A program made the position numbers and the translations under genes. Below, piece after piece: positions 1-7,454 of a DNA stretch of 20,874 nt. Location: assembly GCA_019509685.1 (NCBI GenBank), contig JAEKLU010000223.1, forward strand, positions 1-20,874, written 5' to 3'. The stretch's first letter is position 1. Every line of letters starts with the position of its first letter. The notes under the pieces were generated by a model. The model worked only from the letters and a program-made list of their open reading frames with translations, searched no databases and was not told the origin of the DNA. This stretch comes from Mesorhizobium sp. Lineage in GTDB: Bacteria > Pseudomonadota > Alphaproteobacteria > Rhizobiales > Rhizobiaceae.

Positions 1-1
1 C

Positions 2-748
2 GTGGAGCGGATGATGGGGCTTGCCTCGCTGGCGCAGCAGAATGCGATCTCGGGACAGGCCGACATCTTCGGCGCTTCGCTCGGCAGCCAGTCGCAGGCG
101 CTCAACCTGCCGGCAACCGATCCGTGGCTCGCGGCGGACAAGCTGCACCGCGAGTTCCAGGTGGTCGGCTTCTACCTTTCGGCGCATCCGCTCGATGAAT
201 ACAAGGCCGCGCTCGAGAAGATGCGGGTGCAGAACTGGGCCGAATTCTCGGCCGCGGTCAAACGGGGTGCGGCGGCCGGACGCCTCGCCGGCACCGTCAC
301 TTCCAAGCAGGAGCGCAAGACCCGCACAGGCAACAAGATGGGCGTCGTGCAGTTTTCCGACACGACGGGACAGTATGAAGCGGTGCTGTTTTCGGAAGGC
401 CTGGCACAGTATCGCGACATGCTGGAGCCCGGCAGTTCGGTGGTGATCATGGTTGCAGCCGAAGACAGGCCCGAGGGTGTAAACCTGCGTATTAACTCGG
501 TGCAATCACTGGACGACGAAGCCAGCCGCATCCAGAAAGCGCTGCGCATCTTTGTCAGGGACGATGGGCCATCATCGATCATTCAATCGCAGCTCAAACA
601 GCGCGGCGACAGTCAAGTCAGCATCATCGTTCTCAAGGGAGAGGCGCAGGGCGAGGTTGAAATCGGCTTGGGTAATTATCGCGTCTCGCCGCAAATCGCC
701 TCCGCCATGCGTGCTGTGCAGGGCGTGGTCGAGGTCGAACTCGTTTAG
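2..748 (+). CDS. dnaE: DNA polymerase III alpha subunit, C-terminal part (5' truncated)
   Basis: Catalytic subunit of the replicative DNA polymerase III; only the last ~248 residues are in the window and the frame is open at the left edge. Fragment residues ~50-67 (HREFQVVGFYLSAHPLDEY region) match the conserved stretch before the OB domain of DnaE. Residues ~93-170 (from RLAGTVTSKQERKTRTGNKM through MGVVQFSD and YEAVLFSE) form the nucleic-acid-binding OB fold typical of DnaE1. The following ~75 residues resemble the tail that contacts the tau subunit in the family. The ORF ends in TAG one base before the convergent EamA gene stop. The true start lies outside the window, so the GTG at base 2 should not be read as the start. 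Confidence 0.95.
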   Translation: MERMMGLASLAQQNAISGQADIFGASLGSQSQALNLPATDPWLAADKLHREFQVVGFYLSAHPLDEYKAALEKMRVQNWAEFSAAVKRGAAAGRLAGTVTSKQERKTRTGNKMGVVQFSDTTGQYEAVLFSEGLAQYRDMLEPGSSVVIMVAAEDRPEGVNLRINSVQSLDDEASRIQKALRIFVRDDGPSSIIQSQLKQRGDSQVSIIVLKGEAQGEVEIGLGNYRVSPQIASAMRAVQGVVEVELV

Positions 749-749
749 T

Positions 750-1637
750 TCAAGGAGTTGCCGCTTCTGCTTCCGCCACCTGCGGCGTCTTGCGCTGCAG
801 GTTGAGCAGGTTGCCGGCGAGGATGAGCGCCGCGCCGCCGGCGGTGAAGACGTCGATCTGCTCGTGATAGAGCAGCCAGCCGACCAGCGCCGAGAGCGGC
901 ACGCGCAGGAAATCCATCGGCGAGATGATGGTGGCGTCGGCATAGACCAGCGCGCGCGCCAGGCAAAAATGCGAGGACATTCCGGTGAAGGCGATCAGGA
1001 AGATCCACGGCCAGAGGCCGGCCGAGGGTGTGCGCCATTCATAGAGCGCCGGGATCAGCCCGACCGTCGACTGGATGATCAGCATCCAGAAGATGATGCG
1101 CACGACGCTTTCGGTTTTGGTCATGGATTTGACCAGCACCATCGAGATACCGAAGCAGACCGCGGCGCCCAGGACGACGACATGGCCCTGGTCCATCGAG
1201 CCGGCGTTGGGGTGGACGATGACCACCACGCCGATCAAGCCAAGCACGATCGCCGCCAGCTTGGACCGCGAGAGCCTTTCGCCGAGAAAGCTGACCGCCA
1301 GGATCGCCGTCCAGATCGGCGTCGTGAACTCGATCGAGATCAGCACGGCGAGCGGGATCAGCGTCAGCGCGTAGAGCCATGCCGCCTGGCCGGTATAATG
1401 GATGATATTGCGGGCGATATGGGCGGACGGGCGCTGCGTTCGCATGGCGGCGAAGCCGCCGCCAACCATCACCAGCGGCAGCAGGATGAAGAAGCCGATC
1501 ACCGAGCGCAGCTCCAGCACCTGGAAGACATTGAGCTCGGCGGTGGTCTCGCGGCTGGCGATCGACATCCCCAGCATCGAGGCGATAGACAGCGCCATCC
1601 AGAATGCGGCTTTTGGGATCGAGGGAGCGGGTACCAT
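750..1637 (-). CDS. EamA/DMT-family inner-membrane transporter
   Basis: Drug/metabolite transporter superfamily protein, probably an exporter of a small metabolite; the substrate cannot be told from sequence. The chain is almost wholly hydrophobic, with about ten membrane segments in two EamA repeats. The second repeat starts near the HVVVLGAAVCFGISMVLVKS stretch and ends with AGGAALILAGNLLNL, typical of the family. I prefer the ATG at 1637, which gives 295 aa and begins MVPAPSIPKAAFW just before the first helix. The frame stays open to an ATG at 1688 (312 aa), but the extra 17 residues are not membrane-like; neither start has a clear Shine-Dalgarno. The gene is convergent with dnaE with one base between the stops, so the two transcripts must overlap at their 3' ends. 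Confidence 0.85.
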   Translation of the reverse strand: MVPAPSIPKAAFWMALSIASMLGMSIASRETTAELNVFQVLELRSVIGFFILLPLVMVGGGFAAMRTQRPSAHIARNIIHYTGQAAWLYALTLIPLAVLISIEFTTPIWTAILAVSFLGERLSRSKLAAIVLGLIGVVVIVHPNAGSMDQGHVVVLGAAVCFGISMVLVKSMTKTESVVRIIFWMLIIQSTVGLIPALYEWRTPSAGLWPWIFLIAFTGMSSHFCLARALVYADATIISPMDFLRVPLSALVGWLLYHEQIDVFTAGGAALILAGNLLNLQRKTPQVAEAEAATP

Positions 1638-1700
1638 CGGCGCTATGTCGCAGGAGCGGACTTTTGTCGCAACCGTTAGTCGCGGCATTCGACTGGGCCA

Positions 1701-1718
1701 GGTGACAGCCGGGTCACC
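1701..1718. promoter_or_regulatory. Small inverted repeat between divergent genes
   Basis: GGTGAC-agccgg-GTCACC is a perfect 6-bp inverted repeat. It lies in the gap between the EamA gene (minus) and the secreted-protein gene (plus), so it could be an operator serving either one. No specific regulator is recognised, and a repeat this short could occur by chance. Confidence 0.25.
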
Positions 1719-1811
1719 AAACCGTTATGGCGACGGCGGAACCCGACAGCTGGGCACTCGTTAAGTCCACACTTTGGCCTTCCCCGTGGAAGTCGCCACT
1801 TTTCCTGATCT

Positions 1812-1820
1812 GAGAGGGGG
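1812..1820 (+). promoter_or_regulatory. Ribosome binding site fixing a TTG start
   Basis: The purine run GAGAGGGGG lies 5 bases before the TTG at 1826 and is the only good Shine-Dalgarno in the region. It supports TTG as the start, because the nearer ATG at 1821 opens a two-codon ORF (ATG TCT TGA). Confidence 0.6.
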
Positions 1821-1825
1821 ATGTC

Positions 1826-2332
1826 TTGATCAAGTCGACTGCCGCTTTGCTGGCCGCCGCCTGCCTGTTCGGCGCAACGGGCGCTCACGCCGACGAGGCG
1901 GGCTTCCTGCGTTCGCTGCAGGGGAAGTTTGCCGGCAAAGGAACGGTGAGAATCAGGACGAATTCTCCCATCATGAACATCACCTGCTCCTTCACATCGG
2001 ACGCGACAGCGACCTCGTTGTCGCTCGACGGCACCTGCCGGGCCATGCTGATCATGACGCGCCAGATCCGCGCCGACCTGAAGGTCAACGGAGCGAAATA
2101 CACCGGCATTTATACCGGCTCGCGCAGCGGACCCGCCGGCCTCAGCGGAAGCCGCGACGGCAACGCCATCAACCTCGATATCCATTGGGCGAAAATCATC
2201 AATGGCGACCGCGACGCCGAGCTGACGGTCGAAAAGACCGGCCCGGACGAGATGCGAATGACAGTCACCGACATGGATCCGACGACCGGCAAGATGGTGG
2301 TGACGAGCAGGATCGATCTCAAACGCAGCTGA
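1826..2332 (+). CDS. Small secreted hypothetical protein (168 aa)
   Basis: Function not recognised. The protein starts MIKSTAALLAAACLFGATGAHA, a clear Sec signal peptide with likely cleavage after AHA (about residue 22), so it should be periplasmic. The mature part (~146 aa) is polar and rich in short alternating beta-like stretches such as GKGTVRI, ADLKVNGAKYTGIYTG and AELTVEKTGPDEMRMTVTD, suggesting a small beta-sandwich or barrel. Two cysteines (in ITCSFTS and GTCRAML) could form a disulfide. The start is TTG at 1826, preceded by a strong AGAGGGGG ribosome site about 6 bases upstream. The ATG at 1821 is in another frame and stops after two codons. The gene is convergent with dinB. Confidence 0.75.
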   Translation: MIKSTAALLAAACLFGATGAHADEAGFLRSLQGKFAGKGTVRIRTNSPIMNITCSFTSDATATSLSLDGTCRAMLIMTRQIRADLKVNGAKYTGIYTGSRSGPAGLSGSRDGNAINLDIHWAKIINGDRDAELTVEKTGPDEMRMTVTDMDPTTGKMVVTSRIDLKRS

Positions 2333-2391
2333 GAGGTGTCTTGATATCCAGGTGATGCCGGCCCGGCCTGATCCTCTACACCTCTCCGAGC

Positions 2392-3708
2392 TTACTCCTC
2401 GAGCGGCTCCGGCGGATTGGCATCGCGGCCCTTGCCGAACGTATAGCCCGTCTCGACCGCCTTGCGGCCGAATTTGTCGCGCAACGTGTCCATGGCGCCT
2501 TCGGCAAGCGCGCGCTTGCGCGACTGGACGTCGACCAGGTCCGGCGGATCTGCCTTTCCGTCGTCGGACAGATCGCTGACGCCGATGCCGAGCAGGCGGA
2601 ATTTCGTCCCGTCGGTCTCGCGGCGCAGAAGCTCGAGCCCGGTTTGAAAGATACGGTCTGCCAGCCGTGTCGGATCGCCAAGCTGGCGGTTGCGGGTGCG
2701 CAGCTTGAAATCCTGCGTCTTGAGCTTGAGCACCACGGTGCGCCCGGCAATGCCGGATTTCTTCAGCCGTGCCGAGACCTTTTCCGACAGGCCGCGCAAC
2801 ACCGGCACCAGTTCCGCCAAGGTGGCGATATCGGTGTCGAAGGTGGTCTCGGCCGAGACACTCTTGGCGTCGCCACTCGGATCGACCGGCCGGTCGTCCT
2901 CGCCGCGCGAGAGCCGGTAGAGGCGGTCGCCCATCACGCCGTAGCGGCGCATCAGCTCGCCGCGCTCCATGCGCTGCAACTGGGCGATCATGCGGATGCC
3001 GTCGCGCTCCAGCGTGGCGGCCAGCGCCTTGCCGACCCCCCAGATCAGCGTCACCGGATGCTCCGCCAGGAAGGCCGGCGCTTCCGCTTCGCCGATGACG
3101 GAAAAGCCGCGCGGCTTGCGGAAGTCCGAGGCGATCTTGGCGAGGAACTTGCAGTAGGAGAGGCCAGCCGAAACGGTGATACCGAGCTCCTTTTCCACGG
3201 TCTGGGCGAAGCGCGCCAGCACCAGCGCCGGCGGCATGCCGTGCAGCTTCTCGGTGCCGGCGAGATCGAGAAACGCCTCGTCGATCGACAGCGGCTCGAC
3301 CTGCGGCGTCAGCGCTTGCATCAACGCGCGGACTTCGCGCCCGACGCCGACATATTTCTCCATGTTCGGCGGGATCACCACGGCTTCAGGACAGAGCTCG
3401 AGCGCCTTGAACATCGGCATGGCCGAGCGCACGCCCTGGATGCGGGCGATGTAGCAGGCGGTGGAGACGACGCCACGCCTACCGCCGCCGATGATCACCG
3501 GCCTGTCCTTCAGCGCCGGATTGTCGCGCTTTTCGACGGCCGCATAAAAGGCGTCGCAGTCGATATGGGCGATATGCAGGCTGTAGAGTTCCGGGTGGCG
3601 GACAAGGCGCGGGCTGCCGCAGCGCTCGCAGCGCCGCGCTTCGCCGCGCTGGAAGGCCAGGCAGTCACGGCAAAAACCGCGTTCGGGATTGTTGACAGGA
3701 GCCGCCAT
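2392..3708 (-). CDS. dinB: DNA polymerase IV (Y-family) with N-terminal zinc motif
   Basis: Error-prone translesion DNA polymerase. From the chosen ATG (3708) it is 438 aa. Catalytic carboxylates are visible: [13 protein letters not shown] (Asp50) and [10 protein letters not shown] (Asp143, Glu144), followed by the helix-hairpin-helix region ([18 protein letters not shown]) and the little-finger domain. Residues 13-30 carry C-X2-C-X10-C-X2-C (FCRDC...RCERC), an N-terminal zinc-binding extension absent from E. coli DinB. The usual C-terminal clamp-binding motif (QLxLF type) is not evident; the equivalent place reads DPPDLVD and the protein ends PPEPLEE. The frame is open further upstream to 4206, but that part runs antisense to the GNAT gene and is not credible. 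A LexA box lies 7 bases before the start and no Shine-Dalgarno is seen. The ATG at 3720 falls inside the LexA box. Confidence 0.93.
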   Translation of the reverse strand: MAAPVNNPERGFCRDCLAFQRGEARRCERCGSPRLVRHPELYSLHIAHIDCDAFYAAVEKRDNPALKDRPVIIGGGRRGVVSTACYIARIQGVRSAMPMFKALELCPEAVVIPPNMEKYVGVGREVRALMQALTPQVEPLSIDEAFLDLAGTEKLHGMPPALVLARFAQTVEKELGITVSAGLSYCKFLAKIASDFRKPRGFSVIGEAEAPAFLAEHPVTLIWGVGKALAATLERDGIRMIAQLQRMERGELMRRYGVMGDRLYRLSRGEDDRPVDPSGDAKSVSAETTFDTDIATLAELVPVLRGLSEKVSARLKKSGIAGRTVVLKLKTQDFKLRTRNRQLGDPTRLADRIFQTGLELLRRETDGTKFRLLGIGVSDLSDDGKADPPDLVDVQSRKRALAEGAMDTLRDKFGRKAVETGYTFGKGRDANPPEPLEE

Positions 3709-3714
3709 TGCTGC

Positions 3715-3729
3715 GAACATAAAGAGAAC
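3715..3729 (-). promoter_or_regulatory. LexA (SOS) box in front of dinB
   Basis: On the minus strand the sequence reads GTTC-TCTTTAT-GTTC, an exact GTTC-N7-GTTC direct repeat, the known LexA recognition pattern of Alphaproteobacteria (GAAC-N7-GAAC on the plus strand). It ends 6 bases before the dinB ATG at 3708 and lies in the 78-bp gap shared with the divergent GNAT gene. It therefore should repress dinB until DNA damage and might affect the GNAT gene too. Confidence 0.8.
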
Positions 3730-3786
3730 AAATGCAATGGTACGACAGCGCAGCGCCGGCAACAAGGCCGGCCTGGGGATGAACGC

Positions 3787-4362
3787 ATGAGCACGACCAT
3801 AGCACCGCTTACCCCTCAGCGTTGGGCCGATTTCGAGGACCTCTTCGGCAAGCAGGGCGCCTGCTACGGATGCTGGTGCACGCATTTTCGGCTCACACCC
3901 GCGGAACGCCGCGCCAGCGACAAGGAGCGCAACAAGGATCACATCAAGGCGCGCATCGAAGCCGGGCCGCCGCCGGGGCTTCTGGCTTTCGAGGACGGCA
4001 AGGCGGTCGGCTGGATGCAGATCGGTCCGCGCGCCGACGTGCCTGAATGGAACAACCCGGGCAGGGGTTCGGCGCCGGTCGAGCCTGCCGATGTGGGCGA
4101 CCCGAAGGTCTGGGCGATTTCCTGCTTCTTCATCCGCGTCAAGGCGCGGGGCAGAGGTGTCAGCCATCGGCTGGTCGAGGGTGGCATTGGCTTTGCGCGT
4201 GAGCATGGCGCGCGGTTGCTCGAAGCCTGCCCGATCGACCTGTCACGCGATTCACGCTCGATCGGCCTGTTCGTCGGCTCGTCGCGCGTGTTCGAGAAGG
4301 CCGGCTTTGAACGGCTGGTGGAGCGCAAACCCGGGCGGCCGCTGATGCGACTGGTGCTTTGA
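3787..4362 (+). CDS. GNAT-family N-acetyltransferase (191 aa)
   Basis: Acetyl-CoA-dependent N-acetyltransferase; substrate unknown. The N-terminal part has the cysteine-rich signature [15 protein letters not shown] (about residues 25-39) found in a GNAT subfamily. The core strand-turn-helix is [33 protein letters not shown], where RGRGVSHRL is the acetyl-CoA pyrophosphate loop (family pattern Q/RxxGxG/A). The end, [28 protein letters not shown], is the usual GNAT C-terminal strand. The ATG at 3787 overlaps the stop of a 17-codon ORF (3737-3790) as ATGA. The gene is divergent from dinB across a 78-bp gap holding the LexA box. A palindromic repeat begins directly after the stop. Confidence 0.9.
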   Translation: MSTTIAPLTPQRWADFEDLFGKQGACYGCWCTHFRLTPAERRASDKERNKDHIKARIEAGPPPGLLAFEDGKAVGWMQIGPRADVPEWNNPGRGSAPVEPADVGDPKVWAISCFFIRVKARGRGVSHRLVEGGIGFAREHGARLLEACPIDLSRDSRSIGLFVGSSRVFEKAGFERLVERKPGRPLMRLVL

Positions 4363-4406
4363 GCAATTCCCGGAAAAGTGTGAAACGGTTTTCCGTCCGG
4401 AATTGC
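4363..4406. repeat. REP-like palindrome behind the GNAT gene
   Basis: GCAATTCC-c-GGAAAA at 4363-4377 is mirrored by TTTTCC-gt-CCGGAATTGC at 4389-4406, with a short loop containing GTGTGAAACGG. It starts on the base after the GNAT stop codon and can fold on either strand. The sequence type (AATTCCGG..GAAAA..TTTTCC) is familiar from intergenic palindromic repeats of Mesorhizobium and related rhizobia. It may also serve as a transcription terminator or mRNA 3' stabiliser. The repeat identification is from memory. Confidence 0.65.
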
Positions 4407-4440
4407 GTCGAAACAAGAGCCGGGCGATCTTTTGGCTTAA

Positions 4441-4547
4441 TGCGCGTCGCGTCGAAACAGGTTCGGGCGGCGCGCTTTTAAGTCTTCGTTTCGATGCGTG
4501 TCGTTACCCAAAACCGCTTCGCGCCTTTCGGGCGACATGCGTTGGTG
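4441..4547. repeat. RIME-like intergenic mosaic repeat, copy A
   Basis: About 107 bp that aligns base-by-base with 7298-7402: GCGCGTCGCG, GAAACAG.TTC.GGCG.CGCGC, GTCTT..TTT.GATGC.TGTCGTT, TTTC.GGGCGA and TGC.TTGGTG are shared. It contains two palindromes, GCGCGTCGC/GCGGCGCGC and a second arm pair around GATGCGTGTCG/GCGACATGC. This two-palindrome layout and the intergenic position are as described for Rhizobium-specific intergenic mosaic elements; that assignment is by resemblance. Confidence 0.7.
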
Positions 4548-4619
4548 TTTTTGGTCTTGCGGCTGTAATGCTGTTTTCATACCACAGGCACGATGTCCCC
4601 AGACCAACGGAGAACTGAC

Positions 4620-6251
4620 GTGAAGCGTGTATTGCCACTGGTTTTTGTTCTCGCGCTCAGCGCGCCCGCTCTCGCCCAGACCGTCGACAACCAGGGCGCC
4701 AAGCAGCTGTCCGACAACCTGGCGCGCTATTTCGGCAAGCAGATCTTCGATATCGGGTTCCTGAAAATCTCGGTCGACGGCGACGCCTACAAATTGGCTT
4801 TCGATTTCAAGCCGGTCGCGGCCCTGCTGGCAAAAGATCAGTCCTTCAAGTTCGACGTCCCGCCTTACTCGATGCTGACCAAGCCGCGCAAAGACGGGCA
4901 GTGGGACGTTTCGGCGGATACGTCCCTGGCGGGATCGCTTGATTTCACCGGCCCTCAGGGTCCGCAACACATCGACTTGTCGATCTCGAACAACAAGTTC
5001 TCCGGCGTCTATGATCCCGGCCTTGCGGCTTTCGTCAGCGGCACCGGCTCGATGGATGGCATGACGATGAAGACCCGGGAGGCCAAGCAGGAGGCGGATG
5101 TCTCCGCCGGCGCCGGCACCGCGACGATCATGGCGACCAAAGCCGCCAACGGCGGCATCGATTTCACGGTGGCGCAAAAGGTCTTGAGCTTTGCCGAGAC
5201 GATCAAGGTCAACGATCCCGAAAACGGGTTGAGCTTTCCGGCCTCCATATCGTCGCCGGAACTGTCGGTGGACGCCACCGGCAAGGGTTTCAAGACCAAG
5301 CCGCTGCTCGACCTGCTTGCCTTCGCCGTCGCCAATGAAAGCGACGAAAAGGTCAAGGCGAACCAGGCCGAATTCAAATCGCTCCTGCTTGCCGCACTGC
5401 CTGTTTGGGAAAGAATCGACGGCACGTACCGCTTCAAGGATTTTGCGGTGGAGAGCCCGGTCGGCAAGTTCGGCGCGACCCAGCTAAGCACCGCTTTCGG
5501 CATGGATGGCGTCTCCCAGAGCGGCAAGGTCGACTACGCGATCAAGGCTTCGGGCCTGACGGTCCCGCACCAGATGCTGCCCGCCTGGACCGTTCCGCTG
5601 CTGCCGACGGACATCGACCTGAATTTCGGCGGCGCCGATATCGATCTCGACACCATGGCGAAGAAGGCGATCGAAGCCTTTGATCTCAACAAGAATCCGC
5701 CGCTGACGGACGAATTCGGCAACGGCCTGGTAGCTGAATTCCTGGCCAAGAAGCCCAAGGTCGTGCTCGGCCATTCGACGGTGAAGAACGGCGATATCGA
5801 AGTCGCCATGGAAGGTGAGATGACTTTCCCGGGCGGCGAGAAACCCGATGCGACCGTAACCGTCGACGTCGCCGGCTATGACAAGATCGTCGACGCCCTG
5901 AAAGAGGCTGCCAAGAGCGACGAGCAGATGGCGCAGGCATTTCCTTTTGCGCTCGCTGTCAAAGGTTTTGGCAAGACACTGCCGGACGGCCGCCTGGAAT
6001 GGGTGATCGATACGAAGGCCGACGGCTCGGTCAAGGTGAACGGCGCGATGCTGAAAGGTCCCGATGCGGTCCAGGATGACAGCGCGGGTCAGGGCGACAA
6101 CGCCGACCAGGATGACAGCGCTGGCCAAGGCGCCAACCAGGACGGCAATTCGGGTGGTGATGACGGCTCGAACGGGACCGACAACTCGACGGGCGACGGC
6201 TCCACTCGTGGTGATAGCAGCGGTGGGGCCGGGGCGAAGCTGCAGCCCTGA
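4620..6251 (+). CDS. Large secreted protein with repetitive acidic tail (DUF2125-like, tentative)
   Basis: Function unknown. From GTG at 4620 it is 543 aa and starts MKRVLPLVFVLALSAPALAQ, a Sec signal peptide with likely cleavage after ALA or AQ. A GGAGA ribosome site 6 bases upstream supports this start over the ATG at 4593, which would bury the signal peptide. The body (~20-475) is soluble, beta-rich and contains repeated phrases such as KLAFDFKPVAALL, DLSISNNKFSGVYD and DIDLNFGGADIDLDTMAKKA. It resembles periplasmic alphaproteobacterial DUF2125 proteins, but I hold that only loosely. Residues ~480-540 are almost entirely D, G, N, S, Q and A, with two in-frame copies of QDDSAGQG twelve codons apart. 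It ends 8 bp from the convergent HAD gene. Confidence 0.8.
   Translation: MKRVLPLVFVLALSAPALAQTVDNQGAKQLSDNLARYFGKQIFDIGFLKISVDGDAYKLAFDFKPVAALLAKDQSFKFDVPPYSMLTKPRKDGQWDVSADTSLAGSLDFTGPQGPQHIDLSISNNKFSGVYDPGLAAFVSGTGSMDGMTMKTREAKQEADVSAGAGTATIMATKAANGGIDFTVAQKVLSFAETIKVNDPENGLSFPASISSPELSVDATGKGFKTKPLLDLLAFAVANESDEKVKANQAEFKSLLLAALPVWERIDGTYRFKDFAVESPVGKFGATQLSTAFGMDGVSQSGKVDYAIKASGLTVPHQMLPAWTVPLLPTDIDLNFGGADIDLDTMAKKAIEAFDLNKNPPLTDEFGNGLVAEFLAKKPKVVLGHSTVKNGDIEVAMEGEMTFPGGEKPDATVTVDVAGYDKIVDALKEAAKSDEQMAQAFPFALAVKGFGKTLPDGRLEWVIDTKADGSVKVNGAMLKGPDAVQDDSAGQGDNADQDDSAGQGANQDGNSGGDDGSNGTDNSTGDGSTRGDSSGGAGAKLQP
6071..6132 (+). repeat. Short in-frame tandem repeat in the acidic tail
   Basis: CCAGGATGACAGCG occurs at 6071-6084 and again at 6107-6120, and similarity continues in the bases after each copy (GGGTCAGGGCG versus TGGCCAAGGCG). 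The period of 36 bp is 12 codons, so copy-number change would keep the reading frame. Both copies encode QDDSAGQG. Confidence 0.7.
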
Positions 6252-6259
6252 AAGCCGGG

Positions 6260-6919
6260 TTAAGGTTCGAGACCCAGCGCGGCCGCGATCTTCGGCGCGG
6301 CTTCCTGCCAGTCATTGACGGAGACGACGCCCTCGGGCGTCGGCGGCAGGAAGGCGCGTAGCGAGTTGTCGGCCATCAGGTGGAACAGGTGCGCATCGGC
6401 GACCGAATCGCGCGCCGACACCAGATTGCCGGGCTGGTCGTCGATGAAGACGACAGGCCGACCTTTGGCGCCGCGCAGCTTGGCGATGGCCGGACCCTTG
6501 GCCATTTCCGTCGTCAGCAGCGGATAGTTGAGGCCGAGGGCATCGAGATGGGCTCGGCGCGCCGCGCGATGCCTGTGCGGCATGGCGGTCAAAAGGACGA
6601 TTTCTGCCCGCCGACCGAGCCCGGCCAGTGTTTCCGCGGCGTCTTGGGTGATGGTCTGCCAGTCGGCCTGGGCATCGAAGAAATCGCCCAAAAGCGCTGT
6701 CACTTCGGGCTGTTCGATCAGCCGGCCGGTTGCCGTTTCGGCGATGTTGCCGGTGAGGCGGAAAGAAGCAAGCGTGAGGCCGAAGCCACGCGACTTCAGG
6801 AAATGCGGGAAAGGGCGGATGAATTCGAGCACGACATCGTCGACGTCGAGCACCAGAAGCGGACGGTCGTCGGCCGCCAGCTCCTCGATCTGGCGTGCTG
6901 TCTCGGGATCGTCACTCAT
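6260..6919 (-). CDS. HAD-superfamily hydrolase-like protein (219 aa)
   Basis: Probable cytoplasmic phosphohydrolase of the haloacid dehalogenase superfamily; substrate unknown. All four HAD motifs are seen: I, LLVLDVDDVV (Asp25 nucleophile, Asp27); II, VLLTAMPH (Thr111); III, a lysine in MAKGPAI (Lys141); and IV, VVFIDDQPGN (Asp160, Asp161). Between motifs I and II is a helical cap of about 80 residues. The start codon overlaps the stop of the upstream DUF3572 gene as ATGA, so the two should be translated together. It is convergent with the secreted-protein gene on the other strand. Confidence 0.85.
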   Translation of the reverse strand: MSDDPETARQIEELAADDRPLLVLDVDDVVLEFIRPFPHFLKSRGFGLTLASFRLTGNIAETATGRLIEQPEVTALLGDFFDAQADWQTITQDAAETLAGLGRRAEIVLLTAMPHRHRAARRAHLDALGLNYPLLTTEMAKGPAIAKLRGAKGRPVVFIDDQPGNLVSARDSVADAHLFHLMADNSLRAFLPPTPEGVVSVNDWQEAAPKIAAALGLEP

Positions 6920-7215
6920 GTCGAATGCTCGTGATCGTCATTGCCGAGCGGCAGCGCCCGCAAGGCCTTGCCGACGGATGCGGGCGGCGTGCCGGTTTCC
7001 TCGGCAAAGCGCAACAGCGTCGGCTCGTGGGCCAGGATGAATTGCAGCACGCCTGCGAGAAAGCCCGGCTCGGCCGCGGCTTGGCGGATCGAATTCGCCT
7101 CGATGCCGGTGATCGCCAGGAAGCGCGGCAGAAGTTCGGGATCGGCCGCGACGAAGCCCAGCGCCCTGACGGCAATGGTTTCCGCTTCTTCGCGCATTGA
7201 CGCTGCGTTCGCCAT
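6916..7215 (-). CDS. DUF3572 family protein (99 aa)
   Basis: Small all-helical alphaproteobacterial protein of unknown function. It matches DUF3572: an N-terminal helix EEAETIAVRALGFVAADPELLPRFLAITG, then RQAAAEPGFLAGVLQFILAHEPTLLRFAEETG and a closing ALRALPLG. I chose the second of two adjacent ATGs (7215), because AAGG lies 5 bases before it; the other is at 7218. A longer open frame upstream runs through the RIME-like repeat and is not credible. Its stop overlaps the HAD gene start (ATGA), marking a two-gene operon that is divergent from divK-pleD. Confidence 0.82.
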   Translation of the reverse strand: MANAASMREEAETIAVRALGFVAADPELLPRFLAITGIEANSIRQAAAEPGFLAGVLQFILAHEPTLLRFAEETGTPPASVGKALRALPLGNDDHEHST

Positions 7216-7297
7216 CATTACCTTTGGATGGTGGATTTTTGAGTCTCTCTCCGCAGTAACGGCAAGTGCCGCTTGCGGCAAGTCTCCGCTCGCCAAA

Positions 7298-7402
7298 GCG
7301 CGTCGCGCTGAAACAGATTCAGGCGACGCGCCTAGGTCTTTATTTTGATGCATGTCGTTGCTCGCAGAACTGCTGAACATTTCCGGGCGAGCTGCATTGG
7401 TG
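7298..7402. repeat. RIME-like intergenic mosaic repeat, copy B
   Basis: Second copy of the dispersed element at 4441-4547, in the same orientation. The first palindrome is nearly perfect here: GCGCGTCGC at 7298-7306 against GCGACGCGC downstream. The second has GATGCATGTCGTT opposed by GGGCGAGCTGCAT. The two copies have diverged most between TCGTT and TTTC, the loop of the second palindrome, as expected if the folded structure is kept. Confidence 0.7.
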
Positions 7403-7413
7403 CAACGTCGGAA

Positions 7414-7439
7414 GGTGGAAATGGAACAGCTTTTCCACC
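7414..7439. promoter_or_regulatory. Perfect 8-bp hairpin upstream of divK
   Basis: GGTGGAAA (7414-7421), a 10-base loop and TTTCCACC (7432-7439). There is no T-run after either arm, so it is a poor terminator. Its position just after the RIME-like repeat and 16 bases before the next palindrome suggests an operator or structured leader, but its role is unknown. Confidence 0.35.
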
Positions 7440-7454
7440 CCCCGGTTTCCGTTT

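Noticed and set aside
552..1679. 375-codon plus-strand frame opposite the EamA gene
   Set aside because: Composition dominated by R, D, H and Q is typical of an antisense shadow in GC-rich DNA; the minus frame encodes a proper membrane protein.
2644..3786. Upstream extension of the GNAT frame on the plus strand
   Set aside because: It is the antisense shadow of dinB; the GNAT family starts at [13 protein letters not shown] (3787).
3709..4206. Long N-terminal extension of the dinB frame up to 4206
   Set aside because: It lies antisense to a well-supported GNAT gene, has no DinB family features, and the LexA box sits directly before the ATG at 3708.
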